Positions 10,881 through 25,700 of a DNA stretch of 64,000 nt are shown piece after piece. The notes under the pieces were generated by a model. It worked only from the letters and a program-made list of their open reading frames with translations. It did not search any database and was not told the DNA's origin. The number at the start of each line of letters is the position of its first letter. The first letter of the stretch is position 1. Location of the stretch: contig JNEU01001108.1 of the NCBI GenBank assembly GCA_000697475.1, positions 1 through 64,000 on the forward strand. Direction: 5' to 3'. Origin of the DNA: Lichtheimia corymbifera B2541 (Eukaryota; Mucoromycota; Mucoromycetes; Mucorales; Lichtheimiaceae). A program made the position numbers and the translations under genes.

Positions 10881-12783
10881 TTAACGTCGTTTAGGGGCTG
10901 TAGCTTTTGGTTTGTGATAGACATGGCACTGTAAATAAAGATCCATGTTAGGAAAACAATCATTGAAGGAATGGATGATGATTACCTTGTGGGCATGACG
11001 ATACCATAGTACGCTATTTTTCCTCTTGACATTGCTGACGGATACCCATTGATAGCATTGATGACACAAGCCCTCCACCAAATCTTGGTCAACCCAGCGT
11101 GTTTCGAGTGGTTGCATGAATTCTTGACCCGAGACGGATGAGATACCATGGAAGAATTGCTTGTGATACCTAAAAGAATGGATGAGTTAGGAACGTCGTG
11201 TATGGGATTGTTTTAGCTTGAACTTACCAAAAGGCGCTATTCTTGAGTTGAAGCCATTTGCCAGGTTGACATGTATCACATAAACCTTCCTTGGCTTGAC
11301 CATTGTAACGGACCCATTTAGGTGTATACTTGTCTTCGGGATAGCGTAATTTTTGTCGACGTGGACGAGCTTCAATATCCATTCGTGCAGCTTCAATGTC
11401 CTTGAGCGACATGTCTGGGAAATCGGGATCACCAGGTTCCACAGCATTGGCCATATCATCTTCATCAAGCTCTGTACGTGCCTTTTTACGCTTGGTGGGT
11501 GCTCTTGGTGGTGCAGCAACAGTAGCTCCAGAGGTCACGGAATAAGCAGGATGATGAGGGTGATGTGCAGGGATAACACCGTCCATAGGCATTGGCAATG
11601 GTAGTTTTCCAGCATAGGGATGATGTTGATAATAATAATGATGGGGTGGTGGAGGTGGCAATGGGGGCAATGCTTGATGATGAGATGGGGATGGGGATGG
11701 CGATGAGGAAGAGGACGAGGAGGAAGGTGGCATATGTGGTGGAGGTGGATAAGGGTGATATGAAAAGTAAGTTGGAGGTGGATGTGGATGTGGATGAGTT
11801 TCCATATGAGAGAGATCACGTTTTTGACCTGATACAGCATTATCATCAGCAGCGGATGAGGAAGACGATGTAGGTGTTGTAGTCCGTGCCAGCGGATGGA
11901 TACCACCAGTCAAAGATGTCTCAGAACCAGGAGGTGGGATAGGATATTCACCATGAACAACCACATAAGGGGAACCTGGATGTTGGAAAGGATGATCACC
12001 AGCCATCTTGTAGAGTGCAGTTGCAGGCATCCACATACTACGACCAGCAGCAGCAGCCACCAAAGACGATGCTGAAGATGAGGATGCTGAAGACAACGAA
12101 GATGTGGTAGTAGAAGCATCTTGATATCGTTCAATAAAAGAATCAGGCATATCAGCCCATGACATGCCAGCATGAAAAGAATGGCGACGAGGGCGATGTG
12201 AGCAAGTATCGGAATCAATTGACATACGATCATCATTTTCTGATTGCAGTGTGTGAGAAAAAGAAAAGATTGAACACACGTTTCATGCGCATAAATTACC
12301 ATGATCATCCGCCATTTCCTTGGAAATCACCTCCTCACTTGTTGGAGTAGTAGCAGCAGTAGTAGCAGGTTGTCGATTAAGGTTGGCAAGTAGCATAGCA
12401 GCTTCAATCGAATTACGATGTCGTGAAAGATGCAAACTAAGTTTAGCTTGTGCTTCTTCATCGAGCCCTAATGGCACACCAAGGATAGCAGGGCTACTCT
12501 TTCTCTTTTCAAACACGGATGCAGGAATGGTGTCACTAATCATGCTACTGTTCCCAGTGCCTGCTGGTGTTGGTGGTGTTGCTTGCTGTGATGGGCCTGA
12601 TGACTTCTCGGGACTCGTTGCAAGTGGTGTAGGTTGTGGCAAACTTGCTAGAGGTGGCAAAGAGGGTGTTTTGGACTGCTCTTGCACCAGATGAGAGGGT
12701 GCATAATGATGAGCCAAGTGAGCAGGATGGTCTTGAGGACGATGAAGAGGAGGCGGTGGTGGCAAGTGCTCTTGAACGTCCAT
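10881..12783 (-). CDS. Rua1 C-terminal-domain regulator (PF14616-type), 4 exons
   Basis: Exons: 12783-12300, 12239-11228, 11169-10986, 10928-10881; 575 residues. The start MDVQEHL is chosen because the frame upstream only translates the AG/CT microsatellite at 12880-12904. The first 420 residues are Pro/His/Ser-rich and probably disordered. The last 110 carry two related zinc-binding modules: EGLCDTC...NSAFWYHKQFFHG and EGLCHQC...NSVLWYRHAHKCH, each a CxxC pair followed by His residues after an aromatic 'W-Y' pair. This layout is that of the domain named after Ustilago Rua1, the regulator of ustilagic acid synthesis. A basic KRKKAR stretch near residue 410 could be a nuclear signal. Target genes cannot be inferred. 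Confidence 0.82.
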
Positions 12784-12878
12784 GTTGAGAAAAAGAGATG
12801 ACAAAGCAAACCAGATGAGAGAGAAGCAAGCAAGCAAGCACAAGAAGGATAGGGCTGGTGGAGCGCGCGCGTGCTGAA

Positions 12879-12909
<31 letters not shown>

Positions 12910-13862
12910 AAGCCCACACAGAAAGAGAGAGAAGTCGAATACAGGCACGACTGCCTTGAAAAAGTTTTCTTCCTTCCTGCAATGCCCGCTTCATATCATT
13001 GGACGACACATTCAAATTTTCTTATGATGGTTCGACACTTGCATCATATCAACACATGCACAACATCTTTTTTCACTCATTTATCATCCAAAGAGTCGTT
13101 CTTGTATGTTTGATTGTCAATAAAAATATTTCTCTTGGGGTCGATCATCGCTGAGTCATGCAAGATCGTTCATGACGCTTTATGCATGAAATAGAAAACC
13201 AAGCCCAGCTTGATCCCTTTTTCCTTTTTTTTTCTCTCTCTCGCTGCGTTATTCCCCTCTTTTGCCATCCATTACTGCCCATTCCTCATTCTATAATTCT
13301 ATTCTTATCGATACCTTGTTCATATTCATTTTCTTTTGTCTCTTTGTCTTTTGACCTTTTCATCTATTCAACCCGACCCCCCATGCAACTGATATAAACA
13401 TGGTTCATACCCCGCTATTCGAAAAAGCATGTGCAATACACGCACACACATCAGCCAATGCCCGCCCTTCATCCCCCACGATATATTTCCATATCTCCTT
13501 GTTTTCCATCTTGCTTTACTTTTGATATAAGCTAGCGGATGCAATGTCAACTCTATGCCACTTTTTATGCACATGAGTGGATGCTTTAGGCACCAACATG
13601 ATGGAAAGGGATGTCCATGGTTACACATGTCGATTGTCTAACATATGTTGCTTTAATCACGAATTGGATTTTACTGTACACAACAGCGCGCACTGCTGGT
13701 TCAGGAACAAGCTTTTTTTTCTTTTTGACATGATATTCTCAATGGATCGATAGAATGATTCATGCATTCATTGTCCAATGCATATCGGAAATTTTTACTC
13801 GATATCTTTGTTCCCCAATTCATTCATCAGCCTCTCCTTTTCCCTTTTTCTCTTGATATCCA
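12784..13862. other. Divergent intergenic region with microsatellites
   Basis: Shared upstream region of the Rua1-like (-) and coiled-coil (+) genes. It contains CAAG repeats (12826-12842), an AG repeat of about 12 units (12880-12904) that would form the CT-rich leader of the minus-strand gene, and CT-rich leader-like DNA near 13205-13260 and 13820-13860. No gene seen. Confidence 0.5.
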
Positions 13863-15117
13863 ATGACACAAGGAGTACGACCCTCACCCTTCCCACGCCG
13901 ATCTGTCAGCAGCGTCGCACCATTTACCGTTAAGCGTAAACAAGTCAATTATGAAGGCTTGGAGATGAGCAGGTAATAACAACGTTGACAATGAAAAAGA
14001 GGGAGAGGAGGGAGGGGGTTGTACACACACACGCGCACACGCATATAGATACAGGCAATGGCTGATTTCTAGTCTAGCTCACAGTGTTCCCTGGCAAGCC
14101 TGTTACACAAAAATGACCCATCACCGGCAACTCCAGGGACAGTAAGCTTATTCATGGCGCACACATAGAATCACATTTACCCATTCAGTCCATATATGTA
14201 CATAGAATCCTGAATCATTAATGCGTAACATTATCGAAAGCAAGTCGGTGGCAGAAAGCAATGCCAAGATACAACAACTAGAGGTTGGCACCTTCCACTC
14301 TCTCCCCTCCCCTTACTACTACTTGAGCCGATACTCATAATGCTGGATGCTTTTACCAGAAAGAACTCAAGCAGGCCACTGGAGAGCAAAAGAAATGGAG
14401 GCACAAGTGCAAGCTCATGGAAAATGAACGTAAGGAGTATGAGGCATCCGTGAAAGGTAATACGTTTGTTTTATAAAGCCGGTGCGAGAGCTCACATGTC
14501 AATGATAGCCCAATGTGAGAACGACAAGGAATTACTAAGAACAGAGCTAAAGGCTGTAAAAGATGCACACGTGGATAAGGTCCAAGAATTATCATGCTCA
14601 ATTGCACGTTTGCAACGCAAGGTAGCCGCTCTTCAAGACGTGTTGAGAGAACACAATATTACTCAAGGTATGATTTGGCATGTTTTTCCACAAATATGGA
14701 TTGTTCAACTTTTATATATCTAGAGCCTTGTACTGACGATGAAGCTATTGATACCATGTTGATCAACCGAGAATGCAAAGATGATGCCGAATTTATCAAA
14801 GTGAGCGAGAAACGAGAGAGATAGAAAGCATTGACATACTGACCGATGACCATGTATATATATAGAACGCGTACAATGATGTTAGATCCAGAAATTATGG
14901 CGTGAGTCATGATCAATGGACCAATATTCAGGCCATGACCTATGCATTAAGGCATGAAGTCGATTTATTTCAAGCATGGCGAGCGGCTGCTTCGGTGCCT
15001 GTGGAAGAATTGGCACGTCTTATGCGTGAAGAAGACAAGTCATCTGCCCACCATAGTGGAGTTAGTGCTATTCGGAAGACATTATTTGGACGTAAAGGAT
15101 CTGGAAAGCGCAAATAA
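13863..15117 (+). CDS. Coiled-coil protein of unknown function, 7 exons
   Basis: Exons: 13863-13972, 14078-14141, 14206-14283, 14360-14456, 14509-14667, 14724-14800, 14866-15117; 278 residues. The N-terminus is basic and Ser/Pro-rich (SPFPRRSVSS, then KRKQVNYEGLEMSR). Residues 60 to about 185 are heptad-rich, with two segments ending in KVAALQDVLREHN. The C-terminal 95 residues start with NYGVSHDQWTNIQAMTYALR, are predicted helical, and end in a basic tail (RKGSGKRK). I do not recognise the family. The composition suggests a cytoskeletal, spindle-pole or nuclear scaffold protein, but that is guesswork. All junctions keep frame, and exon 2 needs the second of two nearby AG acceptors (at 14077). 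Confidence 0.75.
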
Positions 15118-15614
15118 ATTGTGCGTTGCATGGATGTGTAAATGATCCAATTTTGCATGAACGGCATACGGGATCCAACCCCGCAAGTTATGGCTGCTGA
15201 ATGCAAAATGATCGAGGAGAGGGTAACACGCATTGTTGATGATGAATCTCAGCATGATGGATAATAGTCATTTATATAGCAATAGATTCTTTGTCAAAGG
15301 AGAACCAAGTTGTTGGGGGTGTAGGAGGAAGAGGAGGAGGGGAGAATAATGGTGTTGTTGTTGTTGTTGTAATAGTATCAAGGTCCCAGGTGTCCGATTG
15401 TCATGAGATCCATTCATGGAATGTGGGTGTGTGTGAGAGAGCGTGTGTATATATAATACATATACATGGCATATGGCTGGGGGAAAGAGGAGGCCAATTA
15501 TCATTGTGGCAAGCTCTCATCCTTTGGTGGTGGTACCTTTCTCTCTTTTCTTTCACTCACAATACCTTTTTCCTTTTTACCACTGCTTTTTCTTCACCTG
15601 TTTTAATTGTCGTC
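15118..15614. other. Intergenic region
   Basis: Contains a GTTGTT run near 15352-15372, GT-rich DNA and, just before 15615, a T-rich leader. A 220-codon frame starting at 15291 runs into the F-box gene in the same frame, but its first half translates repeats; ATG 15615 is preferred. Confidence 0.5.
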
Positions 15615-17336
15615 ATGTCTTTTCGCAATCGACCTCCTTCGTCCATGCCACAGCGACGATCGATGAAAGGCAAGATTGGAGGGTACCTGAAACGGACAAC
15701 GATGGCTTCATTGGCAACACTGGCTGAGCAGTTCGGAAACATGCGACCCTATCTTCGAGCGTCAGCACGATCAAGCACGAGTCGAGAAGCAACGTTTCCA
15801 ATACCAAAAGAATCATCCACCACCAACGACATATCCAGTTTGAGTTGTACAACGATCACTCCCATTGATGAAGGATTCCATCAGACACAGCAAAAAGTAG
15901 TATCTATGGATTCATGGATATTGAATGACACAACAAAAACGAGTAAGACATGAGATTTCTTCTCCTTTTTCTATATGCTCCCTTCTTTAACCAAGGTGAT
16001 GATAGAAATAGACCTCTTGAGTCGAATGCCCATCGAGATACTACGATCCATTGTCCAATGTTGCGATTATAAGACTGTATTGACATTGAGCCTGGTGTCT
16101 TGGCGTTGGTACCATCTTTCAGTGGATAATGCGATATGGCGACAATTGTATTTGGGACACCCAGAATGGATTCCACAGCAGCAAATCACCACGTCATCAT
16201 CATCACCCTGGAAACGACATGATCCTAGTGTGGATTATCGATATGCATACAACCAGCGATTTCAGCTAGAACGACGATGGGCTACAGGGGACAAGCGGAT
16301 GCTGACAATCCTTGGCCATGCAGATAGCATTTACTGCGTACAATTTGATGCACAAAAGATTGTTACCGGTAGCCGTGATCATACTATCAAATGCTGGGAT
16401 ATGCAAGGTCGTTGTGTACGCACATTGGTCGGTCATACTGCAAGTGTATTGTGCCTCCAATATGATACCCATTGCATGGTGTCTGGATCATCCGATCATT
16501 CCGTCCTTGTTTGGGATATGCACACTTTTCGCCCTATCCAACGATTACTCGGCCATACCTCAGGTGTTCTTGATGTTGCATTGGATGATTCAATCATTGC
16601 GAGTTGTTCAAAAGATACCACGATTCGTCTTTGGAGTCGTCAAGACGGTCGCCATTTACGGACACTTTTAGGCCATCGTGGACCGGTGAATGCTATCCAA
16701 TTCCGGGAATCGCGTCTCGTTTCAGCTTCAGGTGATGCTGTCATCAAACTTTGGGATATGAACACAGGCCAATGCTTGCGGGACTTTGTGGGCCATACGC
16801 GTGGACTTGCATGTATTCGATTTGATGGAAAACGTATCGTCAGTGGAAGCAATGATTTCAAGATCAAAGTATGGGATGCAGGTAAGAAGTTATGTCCTCT
16901 TGCTACATATGACACTCACATGTTTCATTATATCAATCTAGAAACTGGTTTATGCTTGCAAACTTTGACAGGTAAAAAAAAAGAATCCTACTATGGAAAA
17001 GCATCACGACTCATCCTTGATATATAGGCCATACCGGATTAGTACGTGCTCTGCATTTTGATCAAGACAGGGTTGTCAGCGGTAGTTACGACCAAAGCAT
17101 TCGAGTCTGGGATATAAATACTGGAGCATTATTGCATCACTTTGAAGATTGTCATTCGAGCTGGGTGTTTGATGTCACTTTTGATAAAACCAAGATTATC
17201 AGGTACACATGGACTTTTTCTATCAGTGACAACGCACTCACGCACAGACCACTTTTTATCGTGTAGCACAAGCCAAGACCAAAAGATACTCATCATGGAT
17301 TTTGCATACAATCTTGATACCCGCCACATTATTTGA
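15615..17336 (+). CDS. F-box/WD40-repeat protein (Cdc4/Pop/FBXW type), 5 exons
   Basis: Exons: 15615-15942, 16006-16881, 16942-16971 (30 bases), 17028-17202, 17267-17336; 492 residues. After a basic Ser/Thr-rich N-terminus of about 110 residues comes an F-box (about 112-158): IDLLSRMPIEILRSIVQCC...LVSWRWYHL...WRQLYL. It is followed by seven WD40 repeats, recognisable by GH starts (GHADSIYC, GHTASVLC, GHTSGVLD, GHRGPVNA, GHTRGLAC, GHTGLVRA) and WD ends (IKCWD, VLVWD, IRLWS, IKLWD, IKVWD, IRVWD). Such proteins bind Skp1 through the F-box and phosphorylated substrates through the propeller in SCF ubiquitin ligases. There is no Cdc4-like dimerisation segment I can point to, so the substrate is unknown. 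Confidence 0.92.
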
Positions 17337-17515
17337 GCATGTTTTCATATACCACATATACACTTTATCCTCCATCATCCTCCATCATTCGCATTCACAT
17401 TAAAATGAACACAAATCAACATCAATGAAAATAAGAAAATGCAAATCTGTTTACAAGTACAAACAAAGGGAATATGCAAAAGAGGGATGGATGGGGTTTA
17501 GAGGGATAATAGTAA

Positions 17516-18985
<1,470 letters not shown>

Positions 18986-19952
18986 GGGTCGAGCTAGTGA
19001 GAACAAGGAATGGTGTAAAAGGAACGTTGGCAGCAGCAAGTGTAGGCGTGGGTGTGTATGTGTGTATGTGTGTGTTGTGTGAAGGAGAAAAGAGAACGGC
19101 AAACCACAGCGTTTTACTACTACTACTCTAACACCTCTACTTGTGTGTGCGTGTGTGTATGTTTGAGACAACGGCAGTTACTACCAGCAAAGGCTGATAC
19201 ACCTCCTTCCCTTCCAAGATTATTTACACAAAGGACATATGGACCATGGCAAGGATATAATCTTCTTTGACAATGTGTATGTGTGATTCTCTCAAGAGCA
19301 ACATGGAGTGTGGAGTGGCACGGACCAGATCCCCTCAAGGCACACTTTAAAATCTTGCTGTTTACAGTGGCATGGTGAAATATAGTCCACAAATATAGCG
19401 TAGATGCATATGAATGGGATCAAACTCATGATAGTCATCAATAGAGAATAATGTAAGATATGTGTTCTGGGAAAGGAAAAGAATAAACCAATGGCGGTAG
19501 CAGTCTCCAAACTATCATCACTTTCAATTAGGAAACACAAAGCAGATATAGATGACCAATTGTAAATGCATCAAGCAATGAATTTCCCTGGTTTATGCTT
19601 TATTATTGTCACAACGTTGCCATTGGCAACACGGTATTCGTTGCTGGTGTTACATCCCTTCTTCTACTACTGCTGTGCAATGGCGTTACACGGCAACGTA
19701 CTCTGTTACGATGATGGACAAGGAGGAGAGTGTGTGGTGAACCTACATAGCAATTGGACTGTGTCTTTTTGAGAAGCTCACTCAATTGGAATGGATAAAG
19801 GCAAAAGAGGCACGTGGATGATGGACTGTGCACGCGCCTTGAAACATTGACCACCATGTAAACACTTCTTGTGCTACACCATCTGTTTTCTTTATATTTT
19901 CATTTCACTTTTTTCTATCTCTCCCTTTCTTTCTCGTATTCTTCCGCCTCTA
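18986..19952. other. Divergent intergenic region of GCN5 and the P450 gene
   Basis: Contains GT-rich DNA (19050-19080, 19140-19165) and probably the non-coding 5' exon and intron of GCN5. A CT-rich leader (19905-19950) precedes the P450 start. No other gene seen. Confidence 0.5.
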
Positions 19953-21884
19953 ATGGACCCACGTACTTGGTCTCGTGAATATTGGAAGGTTGCAGCTGCC
20001 ACTGTCGCAACAGCAAGTGTGCTCCTTTATGCCATCAAGACCAGCAACAATGCCAAAAGACGACAAAAAGACAACATCCCTTCACCCCCAGGCTGGTTGC
20101 CGTTCTTTGGTAAGTATCTTTTTATTCACTGTATATGAATGAAATGGTAATGGGTATGGTATAGGTCACATTCTATCCATCAACACGGAAATGCCGGCAT
20201 ACACATTCAAGCAATGGCACACTGATCACGGTCCTGTATTAAGAGTCAACTTGGGTGCACAAGAATGGGTCATGGTTAGCGATACCGATATTCTTCAAGA
20301 GCTCTTGGTGCATAATGGTGCTGCGTCTTCAAGTAGACCCTTTGTCAATTATTCTTCAGGACATTATGCTCTCAACAAAAAGTAAGCATTGTGTGCATGT
20401 ATAACCATCTTTTTGCTAATAAGGATTGGATCTTTATTAGGGGCATCGTTCTTTCAGACGCCAACAAGAAATGGAAAAGCTTAAGATCTGCTGGTAAGCA
20501 TGGATGATTGATGACAGCAAGGAATTTGTATGAATGAGTGGTCTCATTGTTGTATCTATGCAGCCCTTACTATCTTGTCGCCCAAAATGGTGAATGAATA
20601 CAGCAACGTGCATCTTTCTGAGGCCGACATGTTGGTGGATGAATTGATCAAGATTGGTGGTGATCCTCAAGGCATTTATCCTGAGAAGCTGCTGAAAAAG
20701 ACGTCTCTCAACTATGTGTTGGACACATGTTTTGGCATGCGTGTCCCATCCACAGAGGATCCATATTTCAAGGCGATCAACACATTCATCGACGAAGGCC
20801 TCGTTCTCGGTGGTCCGCACAACGACCTTGGTGCCATCTTCCCTGCTCTATCATTTGTAGACAAACTGCTTGGACGTGACAATATGTTTGCGACATTTAT
20901 CAGAGAGAAGCGTGATCCATTATTCCATTCCATGATCAAGCAGGCAGCTTCAGGAGACCGTGATTGTTTAATCAAACGACTTGTCGACAACAAGAAAGAA
21001 GATGGCCTTGATGATGATGATATTCTTGTGGCAGCTTGTATGTATTTTCGGAGGAGAGCAACATTGGGGCAACTTTTTACTTACCATCGTTTATTATAGC
21101 CGACCTAATTACTGGAGGCACAGATACCACTGCCATCACACTTTCATGGATCATTGCCATTCTTGTGAATCACCCAGATGCTTGCAAGCGAATTGCGCGA
21201 GAGGTGGACGACTTTATCAGTGAACATAAGCGATACCCAGTGTTTTCGGAACGAGCCCGATTTCCTTTCCTCAATGCCGTCCAAAAAGAAAGCATGCGTT
21301 ATCGGTCCATTGGCCATTTTGTCTTTTTCCACGTACTTGACAAAGATAGTAAGTAAGCGATTGTTGATGTTTGCTTGAACAGAAAGAGATATGATTGACA
21401 TGGTTGATACATATAGTTCAGACCCATGGCTATCTTTTCCCAAAAGGTTCATGGATATACCCTTCAACATACACCATCCACACCAACTCTGATATTTATC
21501 CTGATGCTGACAAGTTTGTGCCTGAGCGATTTTTGGAAGACAAGAAGACAATGGCTGCTGCTGCCAATAGTAAACCTAGAGAACGCGATCATTATACATT
21601 TGGCTTTGGTCGACGAGTGTGTCCTGGTATTCATTTGGCAAGTATACACATAACCCTGCCATGCCTATGGTTCTTTATACTCATACACGTGGTTATTTTA
21701 GGCTGAGGTGGAAATGTTTAATGTCTTGGTGCGTATCTTTGCGCGATGCACATTAGAGCCAGCACAAGATGCTCAAGGCAAGCCAATGTTACCAGATCTG
21801 GATGCTCCACGCGATGGCGGCATTACTGTACTCCCACCCCTTTACCAAGTACGCTTTATCCCTCGAGTAGATGCTCTTATTTAG
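19953..21884 (+). CDS. Cytochrome P450 monooxygenase, 7 exons with one GC-AG intron
   Basis: Exons: 19953-20109, 20165-20381, 20441-20493, 20564-21037, 21100-21348, 21417-21637, 21702-21884; 517 residues, normal for microsomal P450s. An N-terminal membrane anchor (about 13-30) is followed by basic residues and the proline hinge IPSPPGWLP. The I-helix motif is GGTDTT, the K-helix ExxR is ESMR, the PERF-like motif is VPERF, and the haem loop is FGFGRRVCPGIHL with the thiolate Cys. The last intron begins with GC (TTG|GCAAGT): only this donor joins CPGIHL to AEVEMF in frame. The enzyme would oxidise a hydrophobic substrate at the ER with an NADPH-P450 reductase. It resembles the CYP509-type families expanded in Mucorales, but the substrate is unknown. 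Confidence 0.95.
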
Positions 21885-22540
21885 ACTACCTTTTATTTGG
21901 TTGTATTGTTATTATATGCTTGATCCCATAATATAATGTTACACCTCTCCACTCCTATAGAGCTCGGTCATGTTTAGGTCTTTTTGATATAAATTGGTGG
22001 TTCACCTATTGGGCAACATCGCCGGGAACTAGCTGATTTAGTGATTGCCTCTTATCTTTATGAGTCAAAAAGGCGTTGAGGGGTTTAACGTAAATGATTT
22101 GGCTTTATCCCTCGGTAGTAACAATGGCAGTGACGGTCCTCATTTGGATAACAACAACTCGTCCACGTGAATAATGAATGAACATCGTCATCCGTGTCAA
22201 ATAATCCGTATCCTGTGTTTTTGAGTATCAACAACCCGATGAGATCTTTGTATCGATCTATAAATGGGATTAAGGTGGCGTTCTTATGATGGGGGTTCAT
22301 AACTTCAAGTGTCATGTGATGTCAGGCTCATTGTATGCAAGGACAACCAAGGGTAACAATGAATTGTACATGTTTCGGGAACATTATGCAAATCCCGCAC
22401 GCGGATCCAGTCGATAAAGGTAACCAAAAGGTGATTCATCCCAGCAAGCCTTTCCAAACAGAGATGCGTAACCGATCTTTACTCGATCATGTTTGTGAAG
22501 GAAGCATAGATGACGTTGTACATGCGTGACCGCACGAGTC

Positions 22541-22571
<31 letters not shown>

Positions 22572-22706
22572 TAAGAGTGTGAATGAAAGGGTGTGAAGCT
22601 GCTGCTCTTTGTATCGAGCGGGCCCAAGTTCTTTGAACCTTTTTATTTCTTTCTCTTTTTCCTTTTTACACATTGTCTATTTTTTACTCCTCTACATACT
22701 CTTGTC
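21885..22706. other. Intergenic region with CAG repeat
   Basis: A CAG run of about 10 units spans 22541-22570 and lies outside any supported reading frame. The CT-rich stretch 22640-22700 is the probable leader of the importin gene. No gene seen. Confidence 0.5.
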
Positions 22707-25700
22707 ATGGATAGTGCCAATCTCTTAGCCCATTCCCTTTCTCCTGGTAAGCCAATAAAGCATAGCATCGATCCTGCTGATCCACTTGACATTTGCTGAC
22801 AAAATGTCGTCATAGATCGCACCCTTCGCGAAGAAGCTACTCAGCAATTAGAACGTTTCGCTCAAGAGAACTATGTAAGCTGGACGAGTTAGGTTTCCAA
22901 GCAACCCTAGATCAGTGTAGCTCATGTGTGTATGTGGTATCTTTTAGGCGTCCTATGCAAATGTATTGATTCAGCAGCTTACAAACACCGATGGAGATCC
23001 TGCTATTCGCATGGCTGCAGGTCTAGCGATCAAAAACAGTTTATCTGCAAAGGTAAATGAAGGAGGGTAACAGTGGATTGATGATCCTGACACCTGTTGC
23101 AAAGGAATACGCACGTAAAGAGGAGCAAGCAAAAAGATGGTTGGCATTGGATGAGAATTCAAGAGCTCAAATCAAGCAAGGGGTAAGAAAAGTTTGTCAT
23201 TATGGATGAAGAATGAGCCATGTATTCATTGATATTGGTAATCTCTAGGCCCTTTTATCACTAACTGCGACAACAAAACAAGTCGGGAGGATTGCAGGAC
23301 AGGTCATATGATTGCCTCATGTTAGTACAGGACACAATGGCTGATGGATGATTCGTTGTAGGTGATAGCAGCGATTGCCGAGATTGAACTTCCGATGGGA
23401 CAATGGCCCGATCTTATTCGCCTCTTGTTGGACAATGTCACTAGTACTGATAACGCGGATCTCAAGACTTCAACTTTGGAAGCTATTGGTTACGTCTGTG
23501 AAGCTACGGTAAGCGGATCATTGACATGGCTATTGTATTTATGATTTATTGACATGCGTTTTAGAACCCCATTGTTCTCGCGGCTCAATCAAATGAAATC
23601 CTGACTGCTGTTGTCCAAGGTGCTCGTAAGGAGGAACAAAAGTAGGTCATTATCTTCAGAAAAAGCGGAGAGAGATGGCTATCTACATAGTTGCTAACAT
23701 CATTTTTTGTGTCAATGTAGCTCAGAAGTTAGACTCGCAGCTCTTCGTGCCTTGATTAATTCTCTCGAGTTTGTGAGAAGTAATTTCGAACGTGAGGTAG
23801 GAGGATGTTTTACTTGGGATCAAAATGGCAGCATTCTTATCTACCGCTGATAGGGGGAAAGAAATTTCATCATGCAAGTAGTCTGTGAAGCCACTCAAAG
23901 CGAATCAGAGGATGTTACGGAAGCAGCGTTCGAATGCCTTGTTAGAATCATGCAATTATACTACGACAAGATGCAGTTTTACATGGAGAAGGCATTGTTT
24001 GGGGTAAGATCAATGGCGAATACACTTGAAAGACAACATGCTGATAGTAGTTCGACGCTATTTTAGCTCACTGTTGCCGGTATGAATCATTCAGAGGAGA
24101 AGGTTGCTCTTCAGGCTATCGAATTCTGGTCTACAGTATGCGAGGAGGAGATTGGTTTAAAAGAGGCGGCACTTGAGGTATGTAAATAAAGGTGATAGAG
24201 ATATACACGACTAATGGCATGCTTATAGGCTGTTGAATTTGGTTTGACTCCCGAGCGCAACTTGTACAATTTCGCCGAAGCTGCCATGAACGACGTACTT
24301 CCAGTGTTACTGTGGCTATTGACCAAGCAAGAGGAGGACGCCGATGAGGATGAGTGGAACGTATCCATGGCAGCCGCAACATGCCTTACATTATACGCTC
24401 AGTGTGTACGCAACGCCATCATTGGACCCATTGTGCCATTTGTGGAAAGCAATATCCAAAACACCGACTGGCATTATCGTGAAGCAGCTGTGATGGCATT
24501 TGGATCGATTCTTGATGGCCCCGATGTAGCAGTCATGATGCCGCTTGTCGATCACGCACTACCAACACTCATTGGCATGATGACCGATCCTATGGTGCAA
24601 GTCAAGGATACAGTTGCTTGGACGCTGGGAAGGGTCTGTGAAATAATGATCGGTTGCATCAAGCCTGAGATACATCTTCGTGAATTGATTTCGGCACTTG
24701 TACTTGGTCTGCAAGATAATCCTCGTATCGTTGGAAATTGCTGTTGGGCATTGATGAATCTGGCAGAACAAACTGGACCCGCGATCGGCACGGATACGCC
24801 TACCTCCCCACTCTCCATGTACTTTGAAGACACTACCAAGGCTCTCTTGCAATTTACGGAGCGCGCGACAAATGAAGCCAACGGTAGAACATCAGCCTAT
24901 GAAGCTACCTCATCCCTCGTCATGTTCTCAGCTAATGTAAGTGGTTTACACTCTGCTTGTCTTACAAGGAAGATTAATTTTTCTGCAAAAAAGGATTGTA
25001 TCTCTATTGTCGAACAAATCGCGCTCACTATCCTCGATCGATTGGAAGCATCCATTGCTATGGAGGTAGGATATAATCATTCATCCTGTTGCATACATAT
25101 TGATGATAATGTTATGATAGAATGAACTTGTTGGTGCCGACCAGCGTATAGAGCACAATGAATTACAGTCTAATCTTCTTGGTCTCCTTACAGTGAGTAT
25201 AACAAACAAATCAAGCGGGCACATGCTAATTGGATCTTTTAGAATTGCATACGTCGCTTATCAAAGAACATCATGTCGATATCGGATCGCATTATGACAG
25301 CTCTTTTGCAACTGCTGAGCAACACATCCAAGCAATCGACGACAGCTGAGGATGCCCTTTTGGCTGTGGGTGCCATGATCAATGCCTTGGAGAATGACTT
25401 TGTGCGATACGCAGAACCCTTCATGCCAACGTTATACGCTGCCCTCCAAAATACTGCTGAATACCAACTCTGCTCCATTGCCGTGGGCCTTGTTGGCGAC
25501 CTATGCCGTGCACTAGGTGAAGTTATCACGCCATATTGCAACACGTTCATGCAGCTACTTGTCGCCGACTTGCAAAGTCCAACACTGCATCGCATAGTCA
25601 AACCCAATATTCTATCATGTTTTGGCGACATGGCTCTAGCCACCAACGACAAATTCGAACCGTACCTTGACGTGGTCATGGTTGTTCTCCAGCAAGCTGG

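Noticed and set aside
22541..22570. CAG repeat as a polyglutamine-coding exon
   Set aside because: No reading frame through it joins to a supported exon, and the importin start lies downstream.
25239..25679. 146-codon antisense frame inside importin beta
   Set aside because: It is the complement of a strongly conserved exon; its openness follows from codon usage of the real gene.
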